Below are positions 9,285-17,387 of a stretch of 64,000 nt of DNA, in pieces. The notes under the pieces are model-generated. The model ran no database searches, was not told where the DNA came from, and was given only the letters and a program-made list of their open reading frames with translations. Positions within the stretch are counted from its first letter, which is position 1. Every line of letters begins with the position of its first letter. The stretch comes from an archaeon (GTDB taxonomy: Archaea > Asgardarchaeota > Thorarchaeia > Thorarchaeales > Thorarchaeaceae), in contig JAJRWI010000015.1 in assembly GCA_024276825.1 (NCBI GenBank), positions 44,723 through 108,722 of the forward strand. Reading direction: 5' to 3'. The position numbers and the translations under genes are program-made.

Positions 9285-9941
9285 TCATGGCGACTTGCCA
9301 TGTATCTCTGAGAGCAATTTTTCACTCTCCTCCTCTATTTTACGCTGAACTAGATTAAACAGTTCCTGCTCGAAGGCAGAGGGAAGAATTTTTACAACAT
9401 TAATGAGTTGATCAACAATTTTCTCAGTCAGAGCATCAGCCGCTTTGAAAACGCCCTTTACAATGCTTCTGACAATTTCTTCACCCACACTATTACGAAC
9501 AACTGAATTGATCACAGAAGTGATTGTTCCCTGCGGGTCTAAGAAGAAGGGCAGATGATTCTTGTCCCGGAGTACTGCAAAACCCAGTTTTTCAGCAATA
9601 CACTCAGTATACCATTCAAGACTGGACTCTTTCAGCAACAGCTTGTTTGCAAACTCGGTCTTTGTGAGGGGGTTTGGATAACTCCATGCATGCCGAATTA
9701 CCATGTACAAGGCGGCACCGAAGAACGGCTCTGACTCGCGAGGGAGACCTTCCTGAAACACATATCTGCGTATGAGATCAAGAGCAAGAAACTCATACCT
9801 TTCGTCCACATTATATTCTGCAAAGAATTCATGAGCATCTCTCACTGTATTCACGATAATGTGGGGACTCGCACCAATGTCAATACCCTCGCTATGATAC
9901 AAATCACGCATATCTCCATGCATTATTAGTTGATAACTCAT
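9285..9941 (-). CDS. Hypothetical protein, mostly helical
   Basis: 218 residues, soluble and predicted largely helical, with no motif I can assign to a family. The middle part (EPFFGAALYMVIRHAWSYPNPLTKTEFANKLLLKESSLEWYTECIAEKLGF) vaguely recalls the helical repeats of cyclin/TFIIB folds, but I would not call it that. The C-terminus is a long amphipathic, acidic helix. It runs in the same direction as the gene at 10002 with a 60-bp gap, so the two may share a transcript. Confidence 0.65.
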   Translation of the reverse strand: MSYQLIMHGDMRDLYHSEGIDIGASPHIIVNTVRDAHEFFAEYNVDERYEFLALDLIRRYVFQEGLPRESEPFFGAALYMVIRHAWSYPNPLTKTEFANKLLLKESSLEWYTECIAEKLGFAVLRDKNHLPFFLDPQGTITSVINSVVRNSVGEEIVRSIVKGVFKAADALTEKIVDQLINVVKILPSAFEQELFNLVQRKIEEESEKLLSEIHGKSP

Positions 9942-10001
9942 GATTAAAGCTTAATATTTCTGTTGCATAGAATAGCAGTGGGGCGCGTTAAGAAACTCCA
10001 G

Positions 10002-10580
10002 TCATTTTTCCTTGTATGTCTTCTCAAGAGTCCAACGAACACGTCTCTGAATATCTTTAAGGCGCTCCTCACTTCCATAGTTCTTTATCACGAGTTTCTT
10101 CAATATTCCATCTTCTGCAATCACTTCAAAATCAAAGGCGTCATTCCATTCAATCTCGCCATTCTCCACCCTGTGCCTGTCCTCTTGTTGATATCCGCCC
10201 AATGTGCGTTCGGTCAGAAATCTGGCAAAGGCACCGAGTTTGATGTCATATACAGCATGGTCAGCAGGGATTATTGTGATTGTGCGTTCATCCACTATCA
10301 TTGTTGCAAGATTTAGATTGCGTTGCTTGTTCATCAGGACAATCTCATATGGGAATGTACGCTCGGGCGGTTTGGTCATGGAAGCTTGTGGTGCGGATGA
10401 GGATGTAGGAGGTTCAGCTTTAAGGCCAACATCAGCAGTCGAAAAGCTGCTTTTGCTAATCATCGAGTCAATCAGTTGCAAGTATTCCTCTAATTTGGCA
10501 GTCATGCTTGTTACCTTGTCAATATACTCCACAATGCCTTTCTTCAGGGCCAGGAGGTTCTTGATGGTTTCATCATCCAT
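10002..10580 (-). CDS. Hypothetical protein with coiled-coil N-terminus
   Basis: Two parts are visible. The first 45 residues form a heptad-like helix (MDDETIKNLLALKKGIVEYIDKVTSMTAKLEEYLQLI region). A Pro/Ser-rich linker follows, then an alpha/beta domain of about 110 residues ending in a basic helix (RVRWTLEKTYKEK). I do not recognise the family. The start at ATG 10580 has GGTG about six bases upstream; GTG/TTG codons up to 10592 are alternatives. It precedes the uncharacterised gene at 9285 on the same strand. Confidence 0.65.
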   Translation of the reverse strand: MDDETIKNLLALKKGIVEYIDKVTSMTAKLEEYLQLIDSMISKSSFSTADVGLKAEPPTSSSAPQASMTKPPERTFPYEIVLMNKQRNLNLATMIVDERTITIIPADHAVYDIKLGAFARFLTERTLGGYQQEDRHRVENGEIEWNDAFDFEVIAEDGILKKLVIKNYGSEERLKDIQRRVRWTLEKTYKEK

Positions 10581-10673
10581 GGTCAGCACCAACTCTGCAG
10601 TGCAATTCTTTCACACTATAACATATGATATCTTGTGTTATTGAATTCATGCATTACGTATTTCAAGAAAGAA

Positions 10674-10895
10674 TCATTCTTCTGCATGGACCGAGATGGC
10701 AAAATCCGGGCATTCTAGCTCGCACAGGCGACAGAGCTTGCATGCATCCAAATCTACAACCTCGGGCAGGAAGAAGCCTCTATTATCAACATGTTCAGAA
10801 ACCTTGAGGACATTCTGAGGACACACATGAATGCAAATGTGGCATCCTTTACAGAGTTTGGCATCTATGATTATCGTTGATGCTTTCCTTGCCAT
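10674..10895 (-). CDS. 2[4Fe-4S] ferredoxin
   Basis: 73-residue ferredoxin with two cluster-binding motifs, CKGCHICIHVCP and CKLCRLCELECP, each C-x2-C-x2-C-x3-C-P. The arrangement and the N-terminal STIIIDAKLCKGC resemble the delta (KorD/VorD) subunits of 2-oxoacid:ferredoxin oxidoreductases. No alpha, beta or gamma subunit lies nearby, so it may be a free electron carrier or an orphan subunit. It could supply electrons to HdrA or the ETF of this window, but that is inference. Confidence 0.9.
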   Translation of the reverse strand: MARKASTIIIDAKLCKGCHICIHVCPQNVLKVSEHVDNRGFFLPEVVDLDACKLCRLCELECPDFAISVHAEE

Positions 10896-11014
10896 TTATT
10901 GTTCCTCATGTCGAGCCTGAGCTATTAGTGATATAACAATTCTCATAGGTCAATTTTTGAGTGATGATTATATATTGCAAGTCAGTATTTGAGATATAAT
11001 AAGGTGATTATTGC

Positions 11015-11731
11015 TTGAGGTCTTTCCTTGTGTTTGCCTGCCCAAAGTGCAAGAACTTTACGAATGCGCCTGTTGGACAGAAGAGAAGACGTTGCAGCTA
11101 TTGTGGTCATATAATTGATATCTCAAGGGCGCAATGTGCTCATTTTGACAGTCCAGAGGCTGCACAACATGCAGTAAAGGAGTTCAATGCCTCCCGGGGC
11201 GGTGACGAGTTTCAGAGGGCAGTAGAGCGCTCAAGAGAAAAGATACGATCATTGGTGCCACGAGAAAGAGTTTCAGGAGCGGGTCTGGTTGAAGAGGGCA
11301 CTCGAACCCTACAGACTGGGAAGAGAAGGGTGTTGTTGAATCTTCTCGAACAGTCAGCCAGTCAGAAACCGTGTTCATTGGATGAGTTTGCAGAGTTGTG
11401 CAGAAGACACAATCTGGACTGGTCATGGGTGGAGGAGCAATTGATCAAGTTGTCCAATCAAGGAGTGATTATATTTCCGAGGCCCTGGTCAATTCGGATT
11501 GTTCAGACTCAGAGTCATTCAAAAGCCAAGAAGTCAGCGTCAGCAGACATCACAGGAGAGGTGCGTCATTTTCTCCATGAACATGGGGGTTCAGCAAAGG
11601 TTAGTGATATCATCAGTCATTTCAGTGACAGAGGGATTGCCGAGTCCTTGGTTGATAAGGCCCTAGACAAGATGATGCGCTCTGGCGAGATATATCAACC
11701 TAGTGCGAGTGAGGTCAAGCTGATAGATTAG
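11015..11731 (+). CDS. Zinc-ribbon plus winged-helix protein
   Basis: 238 residues. The N-terminus (ACPKCKNFTNAPVGQKRRRCSYCGHII) is a zinc ribbon of the DUF1922 type. The rest contains two helical winged-helix-like units: KRRVLLNLLEQSASQKPCSLDEFAELCRRHNLDWSWVEEQLIKLSNQGVI and VRHFLHEHGGSAKVSDIISHFSDRGIAESLVDKALDKMMRSGEIYQPS. The last recalls the C-terminal winged helix of MCM helicases. It starts with TTG after AAGGTGAT. A DNA- or RNA-binding role is likely; the exact function is unknown. It is followed by another winged-helix-like gene 28 bp on. Confidence 0.75.
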   Translation: MRSFLVFACPKCKNFTNAPVGQKRRRCSYCGHIIDISRAQCAHFDSPEAAQHAVKEFNASRGGDEFQRAVERSREKIRSLVPRERVSGAGLVEEGTRTLQTGKRRVLLNLLEQSASQKPCSLDEFAELCRRHNLDWSWVEEQLIKLSNQGVIIFPRPWSIRIVQTQSHSKAKKSASADITGEVRHFLHEHGGSAKVSDIISHFSDRGIAESLVDKALDKMMRSGEIYQPSASEVKLID

Positions 11732-11759
11732 TTCAATAGGCTTTGAATCATGATAATAG

Positions 11760-12158
11760 ATGAGAATTATGCCCATTGTTGAACTGGTCGCAAAGAAGGC
11801 CCTTGAGAGGAATCCAAGCCTAGGGATTAGTGTGATTGACATGATAGTACTCCTATGGCTCTATACCAATCCATACTCCAGCCATAGGAGACAGATCAGC
11901 AGCATGAAAAATGTTCTAAAGATGACAGAGAGCTTGCAGGGTGCAGCTGGTACTGTAGAGATCACCGATGAGGAGCTGACACAGATTGTCCTCTCAAGTC
12001 TCACAAGATTGAAAGAAATGGGTCTTGTGTATCTTCAGTCAGCAGGCATACATTTCATAAAGGGAACACTCACACAGAAAGGGATAGATCTCATTGAGGA
12101 GTCCATCCAGACACCAGTACTAAGGAGGGTGACCTCAGAGTTTGGTAACAACCCATGA
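11760..12158 (+). CDS. Hypothetical winged-helix-like protein
   Basis: 132 residues, helical, with a C-terminal layout that suits a winged helix: ITDEELTQIVLSSLTRLKEMGLVYLQSAGIHFIKGTLTQKGIDLIEES. No assigned family. It begins at ATG 11760, with ATG 11772 as an alternative. It follows the zinc-ribbon/winged-helix gene closely on the same strand, so the pair is probably co-transcribed. The ribosomal operon promoter lies about 40 bp past its stop. Confidence 0.65.
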   Translation: MRIMPIVELVAKKALERNPSLGISVIDMIVLLWLYTNPYSSHRRQISSMKNVLKMTESLQGAAGTVEITDEELTQIVLSSLTRLKEMGLVYLQSAGIHFIKGTLTQKGIDLIEESIQTPVLRRVTSEFGNNP

Positions 12159-12189
12159 GATAGAATTTCTGTTGAAAAGGTATTGAAGC

Positions 12190-12200
12190 GAATGTTTAAA
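12190..12200 (+). promoter_or_regulatory. TATA-like promoter of the ribosomal protein operon
   Basis: AATGTTTAAATG matches the archaeal box A pattern and lies in the gap between 12158 and the L22 start. A start site about 25 bases downstream (near 12220) would give a leader of about 195 nt before L22. This is the only good candidate ahead of the operon. Prediction only. Confidence 0.45.
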
Positions 12201-12235
12201 TGTAAAATGTTTCCGAAAAGCCAAGTCGCTCTCTG

Positions 12236-12415
12236 ATGACGACTGTTTCAGAACAGAAGGAAGCAGTGCAAGCCTCTGGTTCTGCTCGCGAGAACGGCTT
12301 GTAAACGTGTGCCGGAAATGTTCTGAAGTGGTCGATTAGGGCGCCAAAAGGACTGACACCTTACGCATAAGTAGTGCGTAGTAATTGCACAGTCAAAACA
12401 CCTGAGGTGAGGCAA
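12236..12415 (+). other. Hairpin-rich 5' leader of the L22 operon, with a 22-codon ORF
   Basis: The leader folds on paper into consecutive hairpins. These are CTGTT-TCAG-AACAG (12243-12256), then CAAGCC plus GTTCT pairing with AGAAC plus GGCTTG (12269-12301, 11 bp with a four-base bulge), and a weaker ACGCA/TGCGT hairpin near 12364-12380. An ORF ATG 12236 to TAA 12304 (22 codons) overlaps the first two. It could be an autoregulatory leader for a ribosomal protein, or an independent small RNA. Neither is proven. Confidence 0.45.
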
Positions 12416-12880
12416 ATGCCATCATATGGATATTCGATCATAGGCATCGATCCTGACAGAACAGCAGTAGCCAGTGGCAGGAATATGCGATGTTCCCCAA
12501 AGCATAGCAGAGAGATATGTAATACTATCAAGGGAATGATGCTTGACAAGGCAATAGAGCTATTAGAGAGTGTGATCGAGCAAAAAGCTTGGATTCCTTA
12601 TAGACGACATAAGAAGAAGAGGGGTCATCATTCAGGAATGAAGAAGTGGATGGCAGGAGGTCACCCTGTAAAGGCGTCCAAATACATTCTCAAGGTGCTC
12701 AAGAATGCGGAAGCCAATGCTGATGACAAAGGACTTGATATCGATAGACTAAGAGTGTTTCATGCAGCTGCACATAAAGGCAGAACATACAAGGCGTACA
12801 TTGAGAGAGCATTTGGAAGAAGCACTCCATATTTTGAGATTACCACTCATGTTGAAATTGTATTGGAAGAGGTGGGCTAG
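12416..12880 (+). CDS. rpl22: Ribosomal protein L22 (uL22)
   Basis: Large-subunit protein at the exit tunnel. The archaeal form of 154 residues with IKGMMLDKAIELLESVIEQKAWIPYRRHKKKRGHHSGM and the C-terminal ATHKGRTYKAYIERAFGRSTPYFEITTHVEIVL-type segment. I place the start at ATG 12416 because GAGGTGA lies six bases upstream; an in-frame GTG at 12374 is disfavoured. It is the first gene of the operon. S19, its usual upstream neighbour, is not here but at 55167. Confidence 0.96.
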   Translation: MPSYGYSIIGIDPDRTAVASGRNMRCSPKHSREICNTIKGMMLDKAIELLESVIEQKAWIPYRRHKKKRGHHSGMKKWMAGGHPVKASKYILKVLKNAEANADDKGLDIDRLRVFHAAAHKGRTYKAYIERAFGRSTPYFEITTHVEIVLEEVG

Positions 12881-13762
12881 TTGTCTGCTGTTAAATACTT
12901 CATAGATATGAACTCCAGGAAGCTCCGAGTAGATGAGTATCTCGCACGAGAACTCAACTCTGCTGGTTATGGTGGAGTCGACATTCGAAAGATCTCGATG
13001 AAGACAGAAGTGATAATCTATGCTTCTAGACCTGGTGTTGTCATTGGAAGGCGAGGGGCAAAGATCAGGGAGTTGACAGACACTCTTGAAAACGAGTTTG
13101 GCATAGAGAAGCCACAGATTGAAGTCAGTGAGATCGAGTCGCCATGGCTAAATGCTCAGGTAATGGCTTCAAGACTGGCCAGACAGCTTGAGAGGGGTGT
13201 CAGATTCAGAAGGATGGCATATTGGATACTGAGAAGAGTAATGCGTGCAGGAGCAATCGGTTGTGAGATCATTATTAGTGGAAAACTATCAAGCAGAAGA
13301 GCACGTTATCAGAAGTTTAGGCAGGGCACTATTGCCAAGACTGGTGAACCATCCGACCTTTATGTCGACGAGGCTTACGACATTGCCATTTTGAAACCAG
13401 GAGTGATTGGAATTAAAGTCAGGATAATGAAGCCTGATGCGAAACTTCCGGGGATTATAAATGTGAAAGTACCAAAGGTGCGTAAGGCCACCGAACTAAC
13501 TCGTAAACCAGAAGTCATTGAGGAGGTGCCTGAGGGGGCAGAGGCCATTGAGGAGGTGCCTGAGGGAATAGCTGACATTGAAGAGCTTCGTGAGCTTGAG
13601 GAGCTTGATGGCTTAGAACTACTAGATGAAACAGAGGTGGAGCCAGAAGAACCACCCGCAGAAGAGAAGCCTCCAGAAGAGGAGGAGGAGGCCGTGGACA
13701 CATCTTCAGTGGATGATCTGAGCGAGTTGGACGAATTGGATAACCTTGACAAGGAGGAGTAA
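12881..13762 (+). CDS. rps3: Ribosomal protein S3 (uS3) with long acidic tail
   Basis: Small-subunit head protein. The KH domain is clear (VVIGRRGAKIRELTDTLENEFG) and is followed by the S3 C-terminal domain (IISGKLSSRRARYQKFRQGTI). The start is TTG, directly after the L22 stop. At 293 residues it is longer than most archaeal S3 proteins because of an acidic extension from about residue 205, with two copies of the repeat EEVPEG and runs of Glu and Asp. The tail is probably unstructured. Confidence 0.96.
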   Translation: MSAVKYFIDMNSRKLRVDEYLARELNSAGYGGVDIRKISMKTEVIIYASRPGVVIGRRGAKIRELTDTLENEFGIEKPQIEVSEIESPWLNAQVMASRLARQLERGVRFRRMAYWILRRVMRAGAIGCEIIISGKLSSRRARYQKFRQGTIAKTGEPSDLYVDEAYDIAILKPGVIGIKVRIMKPDAKLPGIINVKVPKVRKATELTRKPEVIEEVPEGAEAIEEVPEGIADIEELRELEELDGLELLDETEVEPEEPPAEEKPPEEEEEAVDTSSVDDLSELDELDNLDKEE

Positions 13763-13764
13763 TT

Positions 13765-13977
13765 ATGGCTAGACTTACTGCTAAAGACATTCGGAACCTC
13801 ACCCCCACAGAGAGAGAGAAGAAGCTAGAGGAGCTCTATAACGAGCTATCCAGTGTCAGGATTCAATTGGCCACAGGTGGGGGTACTGAGAACCCATACA
13901 AGATTCGTTCAATCAAGAGGGCAATAGCCCGAATCTTAACAATTCAGAGAGAAGAAGAACTGGAGGCTTTGAAGTGA
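13765..13977 (+). CDS. rpl29: Ribosomal protein L29 (uL29)
   Basis: 70-residue two-helix protein near the exit tunnel, with the family pattern LTPTEREKKLEELYNELSSVRIQLATGGGTENPYKIRSIKRAIARILTI. Its TGA stop overlaps the GTG start of the RNase P gene by four bases (GTGA), which suggests translational coupling. Confidence 0.95.
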   Translation: MARLTAKDIRNLTPTEREKKLEELYNELSSVRIQLATGGGTENPYKIRSIKRAIARILTIQREEELEALK

Positions 13978-14258
13978 ACATTGAACCTATGAGTATTATC
14001 AATGCAGAATTAATAGGTCTTCACACTCATGTGGTTGCTTCCAGTGATCCGGGTCAAGTGTGTAATGAAGGCAAGATAATAGATGAAACACGCGAGATGT
14101 TCTACATAAAACAGGACAGCAGAGTGATCAAAGTTCCAAAGAGTATTGCTGTGTTTGACTTCACTTTACCAGATGGCACAATTGTGAGAGTGAATGGTAA
14201 GATACTGAGGGGACGGCCTGAAGAGAGACTGAAGAAGAGCCTGAGGAGGAGATGGTGA
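13974..14258 (+). CDS. rnp1: RNase P protein component 1 (Rpp29/Pop4)
   Basis: Protein subunit of archaeal RNase P that helps process tRNA 5' ends. The Sm-like beta barrel is recognisable: INAELIGLHTHVVASSDPGQVCNEGKIIDETREMFYIK...VIKVPKSIAVFDFTLPDGTIVRVNGKILRGRPEERLKKSL. It is normally placed between L29 and S17 in archaea, as here. The start is GTG 13974 or ATG 13989. The C-terminus is basic. Confidence 0.94.
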   Translation: MNIEPMSIINAELIGLHTHVVASSDPGQVCNEGKIIDETREMFYIKQDSRVIKVPKSIAVFDFTLPDGTIVRVNGKILRGRPEERLKKSLRRRW

Positions 14259-14259
14259 G

Positions 14260-14622
14260 ATGGCCAAGGCAGGACAAAAAGTTCGAAACATTGGAATCCC
14301 AAATATTGAACCGCCAGAGAGAACATGTGATGATCCAAACTGTCCATTCCATGGAAGCCTACCTGTAAGAGGTAGAATCATGGAGGGCATTATAACAAGC
14401 GTGAAGATGCACAAGACAATAACGTTTCAGATGGATTATCTGGCACTTATCAAGAAATACATGAGATATGAGAGAAGGCGTTCAAAGAAGCATGCACACC
14501 TTCCACCATGTCTGGATGCCAAACCAGGCGACACTGTGAGAGTTGTTGAGTGTAGACCATTAAGCAAGACCGTATCATGCGTAGTAGTTTCGGTGACACC
14601 TGCAAAGATAGAGGAGGAGTGA
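14260..14622 (+). CDS. rps17: Ribosomal protein S17 (uS17)
   Basis: Small-subunit OB-fold protein of 120 residues. The core MEGIITSVKMHKTITFQMDYLALIKKYMRYERRRSKKHAHLPPC...GDTVRVVECRPLSKTVSCVVV is diagnostic. It carries the archaeal N-terminal extension with CDDPNCPFHGSLPVRG. The start overlaps its neighbour closely (one base after the RNase P stop). Confidence 0.96.
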   Translation: MAKAGQKVRNIGIPNIEPPERTCDDPNCPFHGSLPVRGRIMEGIITSVKMHKTITFQMDYLALIKKYMRYERRRSKKHAHLPPCLDAKPGDTVRVVECRPLSKTVSCVVVSVTPAKIEEE

Positions 14623-14626
14623 AAGA

Positions 14627-15049
14627 ATGTCAAGAAAGGTCGGTCGAGGAATCAGAAAGTTCATTCCTAGAATTGCACGAGGCCTCCCGATTGGAGCAAA
14701 GATCATCTGCGCAGACAACTCAGGAGCTCGTGAGTTGAGGATAATCACTGTTCTTGGCTATAAGGGTAAGCTTAGGAAGCTTGGTAAAGCAGGCATTGGA
14801 GACCGTGTCAATGTGTCTGTGACCAAGGGCAAGCAGGAGATGAGAAAGCAGGTGCTTCAAGCTGTGATTGTTCGTCAGAGGAAGCCCTACAGAAGACCAG
14901 ATGGTACATGGATGCAGTTTGAGGATAATGCTGCCGTGTTGATCAAGCCAGGCGGTGAGCCACAAGGTTCTGAACTCAGAGGTCCCATGGCACGAGAGGT
15001 CACCCTGCGATGGCCAAGAGTGGCTGCCATTGCATCGAAAATTGTGTGA
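14627..15049 (+). CDS. rpl14: Ribosomal protein L14 (uL14)
   Basis: Large-subunit protein of 140 residues, with GAKIICADNSGARELRIITVLGYKG and GDRVNVSVTKGKQEMRKQVLQAVIVRQRKPYRRPDGTWMQFEDNAAVLI, the conserved uL14 core. An N-terminal extension rich in Arg is typical of archaea. Spacing in the operon is tight. Confidence 0.97.
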   Translation: MSRKVGRGIRKFIPRIARGLPIGAKIICADNSGARELRIITVLGYKGKLRKLGKAGIGDRVNVSVTKGKQEMRKQVLQAVIVRQRKPYRRPDGTWMQFEDNAAVLIKPGGEPQGSELRGPMAREVTLRWPRVAAIASKIV

Positions 15050-15060
15050 GGTTGAGATAG

Positions 15061-15447
15061 ATGACAAAGAAACCGAGTCCAAAGTCCCCACGGAAGCAGC
15101 GAAGGCGGATTTACAAAGCCCCCCTTCATGCTAAGAGAAAGTTCCTCAGATGCAGATTGGATCAGTTCTTGCAGGAAGAGTATGGTCTACGTAATCTTCC
15201 TATAAAGAAGGGAGACCTTGTGAAAGTTATGAGAGGACAGTTTAGAGACACAGAAGGCAAAGTAGTAGGCGTGGACTACAGCAAGGTTCGTGTCTATATT
15301 GACAGTGCGACCACAAACAAGGCCAATGGCACAGAGGTGCAAATACCAATCCATCCTTCCAATCTCATGATTGTCAAATTAGAGCTGGACAATGAGAGAA
15401 AACAACTCATAGAGAGTAAAATGGTCCAGATTGCGGAGAGTGAGTAA
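15061..15447 (+). CDS. rpl24: Ribosomal protein L24 (uL24)
   Basis: 128 residues with the KOW motif (IKKGDLVKVMRGQFRDTEGKVVGVDY) and a basic N-terminus (KSPRKQRRRIYKAPLHAKRK). Assembly-initiating large-subunit protein. Its stop touches the S4e start with no gap. Confidence 0.96.
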   Translation: MTKKPSPKSPRKQRRRIYKAPLHAKRKFLRCRLDQFLQEEYGLRNLPIKKGDLVKVMRGQFRDTEGKVVGVDYSKVRVYIDSATTNKANGTEVQIPIHPSNLMIVKLELDNERKQLIESKMVQIAESE

Positions 15448-16203
15448 ATGGCAAGAAGAGGCCAAAAGAAACATCTGAAAAGACTACCAGCACCAAGACA
15501 CTGGCCCATTAAGAGAAAGGCAGGAAAGTTCACAACCAGAGTTATTCCTGGCCCTCATCCAAAGGAGCACTGCTTGACTCTTGCAATCCTCCTTAGAGAG
15601 GTTCTTAGTTATGCTGAGAACATGAGAGAAGTGAAGGCCATATTGAACACTGGCCAAGTCATTGTGGATGGCCGTGTGAGAAAGGAGCCTCGCTATCCAG
15701 TAGGACTTATGGATGTAATAGAGATCAAGAACTCTGGCGACAGATTCAGACTCTTACCAAAGAAGGGTGGTGGTCTCAGACTAGTCAGAATTGATGAGAG
15801 CGAGATCGGATACAAGCTCTGCAGAATTGAGAAGAAGATAATGGTGCCTGGCGGAAAGCTTCAGATGACACTTCACGACGGAAGAAACATTTTGTTGGCT
15901 GATGGTGAGAAGCCATCAGACTATAAGACTTTGGACACATTGAAAATCACTGTTCCAGAGCAGAAACTTGTTTCGAAGATTCCTCTTGAAACAGGTGTAT
16001 ACGCAATCGTCACGCAAGGCCGAAACATCGGAATCGAGGGCAAAGTTGTTGAGATTGAGAGAAGATTTGGTACTCATGCCAGTACTGTGACAATTGAAGA
16101 CCCTAATGGTAATAGATTCCAGACAGCTCTCGAGTATGTATTCGCTGTTGGCAAGGATAAACCCGAAGTAAGTCTTAGTTATGAGGGGGTTGTTAACGAA
16201 TGA
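15448..16203 (+). CDS. rps4e: Ribosomal protein S4e (eS4)
   Basis: Archaeal/eukaryotic-type small-subunit protein of 251 residues. It shows an S4-like RNA-binding domain (AKAILNTGQVIVDGRVRKEPRYPVGLMDVIEI type) and a C-terminal KOW segment (GRNIGIEGKVVEIERRFG). Its end overlaps the start of L5 by four bases. Confidence 0.96.
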   Translation: MARRGQKKHLKRLPAPRHWPIKRKAGKFTTRVIPGPHPKEHCLTLAILLREVLSYAENMREVKAILNTGQVIVDGRVRKEPRYPVGLMDVIEIKNSGDRFRLLPKKGGGLRLVRIDESEIGYKLCRIEKKIMVPGGKLQMTLHDGRNILLADGEKPSDYKTLDTLKITVPEQKLVSKIPLETGVYAIVTQGRNIGIEGKVVEIERRFGTHASTVTIEDPNGNRFQTALEYVFAVGKDKPEVSLSYEGVVNE

Positions 16204-16784
16204 GCATTCCAGATGAACAACTTGAGAAGATATTCGTTGATGACTGGGAAGCATTCCCCATGAGAAAGCCACATATTTCGAAGGTCGTTGTCGATATGTG
16301 TACTGGCGGTGGGGAACAGCTTAATCGTGCAGAAACTATACTCGAGATGTTGACAGGACAGAAACCAGTCAGATCAAGGGCAAAGCAAACAGTCAGAGAC
16401 TTTGGAATACGAAGAAAGGAGCCGATTGCAGTACGTGTGACGCTAAGACATGAGAAGGCCATTGATTTCTTGAAAAGAGCACTTGAGGCAAAGGAGAATG
16501 TGCTTCTGCTAAAGAATTGGGATGAAGATGGAAACTTCGCATTTGGAATCGCCGAGCACATTGACATACCTGGTGTCAAATATGACCCGCAACTGGGAAT
16601 TCAGGGAATGAATATCACTGTGTGTGTGGAGCGGCCAGGATATAGAGTGAAACGGAGAAGGAAGCAGCGGACAAAGGTACCATATCGACATCGACTAACT
16701 CCTGAAGAGAGTATGATCTTCATCAGGAAAGAGTTTGGAATTGAAATACTGGAGAAGCCAAGAGAGAGGACCTATCTCTTCTAG
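16200..16784 (+). CDS. rpl5: Ribosomal protein L5 (uL5)
   Basis: 194 residues. Conserved uL5 segments are HISKVVVDMCTGGGEQLNRAETILEMLTGQKPVRSRAKQTVRDFGIRRKEPIAVRVTLR and DIPGVKYDPQLGIQGMNITVCVERPGYRVKRRR. It binds 5S rRNA in the central protuberance. It starts ATG inside the S4e stop region, so the two are translationally coupled. Confidence 0.96.
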   Translation: MSIPDEQLEKIFVDDWEAFPMRKPHISKVVVDMCTGGGEQLNRAETILEMLTGQKPVRSRAKQTVRDFGIRRKEPIAVRVTLRHEKAIDFLKRALEAKENVLLLKNWDEDGNFAFGIAEHIDIPGVKYDPQLGIQGMNITVCVERPGYRVKRRRKQRTKVPYRHRLTPEESMIFIRKEFGIEILEKPRERTYLF

Positions 16785-16796
16785 AGGTGAGCACAG

Positions 16797-16970
16797 ATGA
16801 GTACAGCGAAGAAAATGAAGGGAAAGAAGAGCAAGAAGATTGGAAAGGGCAGTAGGACTTGCGTTCGATGCCAAACACATCAGGCAATCATACGCTCATA
16901 TGGACTCAACATGTGCCGCCGATGCTTCAGAGAAACCGCTGAAAAGCTTGGATTCCGTAAGTATAGTTAA
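16797..16970 (+). CDS. rps14: Ribosomal protein S14, zinc-binding (uS14)
   Basis: A short gene of 57 codons plus stop between L5 and S8, where archaeal operons normally have S14. The product reads [18 protein letters not shown], then [37 protein letters not shown]. The four cysteines (C-x2-C and C-x2-C) form the zinc site and the end LGFRKYS is diagnostic. GAGGTGA lies seven bases before the ATG. Confidence 0.96.
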   Translation: MSTAKKMKGKKSKKIGKGSRTCVRCQTHQAIIRSYGLNMCRRCFRETAEKLGFRKYS

Positions 16971-16987
16971 GGGAGGTCGTGAAAGAG

Positions 16988-17380
16988 ATGACACTATTAG
17001 ACCCGTTGGCAGATGCGATGTCAAGCATTTACAATAGCGAGCTTGTGGGCAAGCCAGAGGTAATCATTGCCCCAGCATCCAGCTTGATAGAGCGAGTGCT
17101 GCGTGTGATGCAAGCGAATGGCTACATTGGTGAGTTTGAGAAGATTGATGATGGAAAGGCTGGAAGGTTCAGAATCCAGCTCATGGGACGTACAAACAAA
17201 TGCGGAGTCATCAAGCCACGATATCCCGTAAAGCGTGATGGGTTTGAGAAGTTTGAGAAACGGTTTCTGCCAGCATACAACTTTGGAATACTCATCGTGA
17301 CTACTCCTCAGGGAGTGATGACTCACGAAGAGGCCAAAAGGCGTGGAATCGGAGGCAGACTACTAGCCTACGTGTATTGA
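16988..17380 (+). CDS. rps8: Ribosomal protein S8 (uS8)
   Basis: 130 residues when started at ATG 16988 ([14 protein letters not shown]), the usual archaeal N-terminus. GGGAGGT sits ten bases upstream. A GTG at 16979 lies only two bases from that site and is disfavoured. The C-terminal [24 protein letters not shown] is typical. It binds the central domain of 16S rRNA. Confidence 0.96.
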   Translation: MTLLDPLADAMSSIYNSELVGKPEVIIAPASSLIERVLRVMQANGYIGEFEKIDDGKAGRFRIQLMGRTNKCGVIKPRYPVKRDGFEKFEKRFLPAYNFGILIVTTPQGVMTHEEAKRRGIGGRLLAYVY

Positions 17381-17387
17381 GGGATCT

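Noticed and set aside
12234..12326. Box C/D sRNA upstream of L22 (TGATGA and a later CTGA)
   Set aside because: The boxes are about 85 bases apart with no terminal stem or internal C'/D' pair that fits the usual archaeal size.
13375..13752. Ser-rich minus-strand ORF over the S3 tail
   Set aside because: It is the shadow of the Glu/Asp-rich plus-strand tail of S3; the S3 frame is conserved and continuous.
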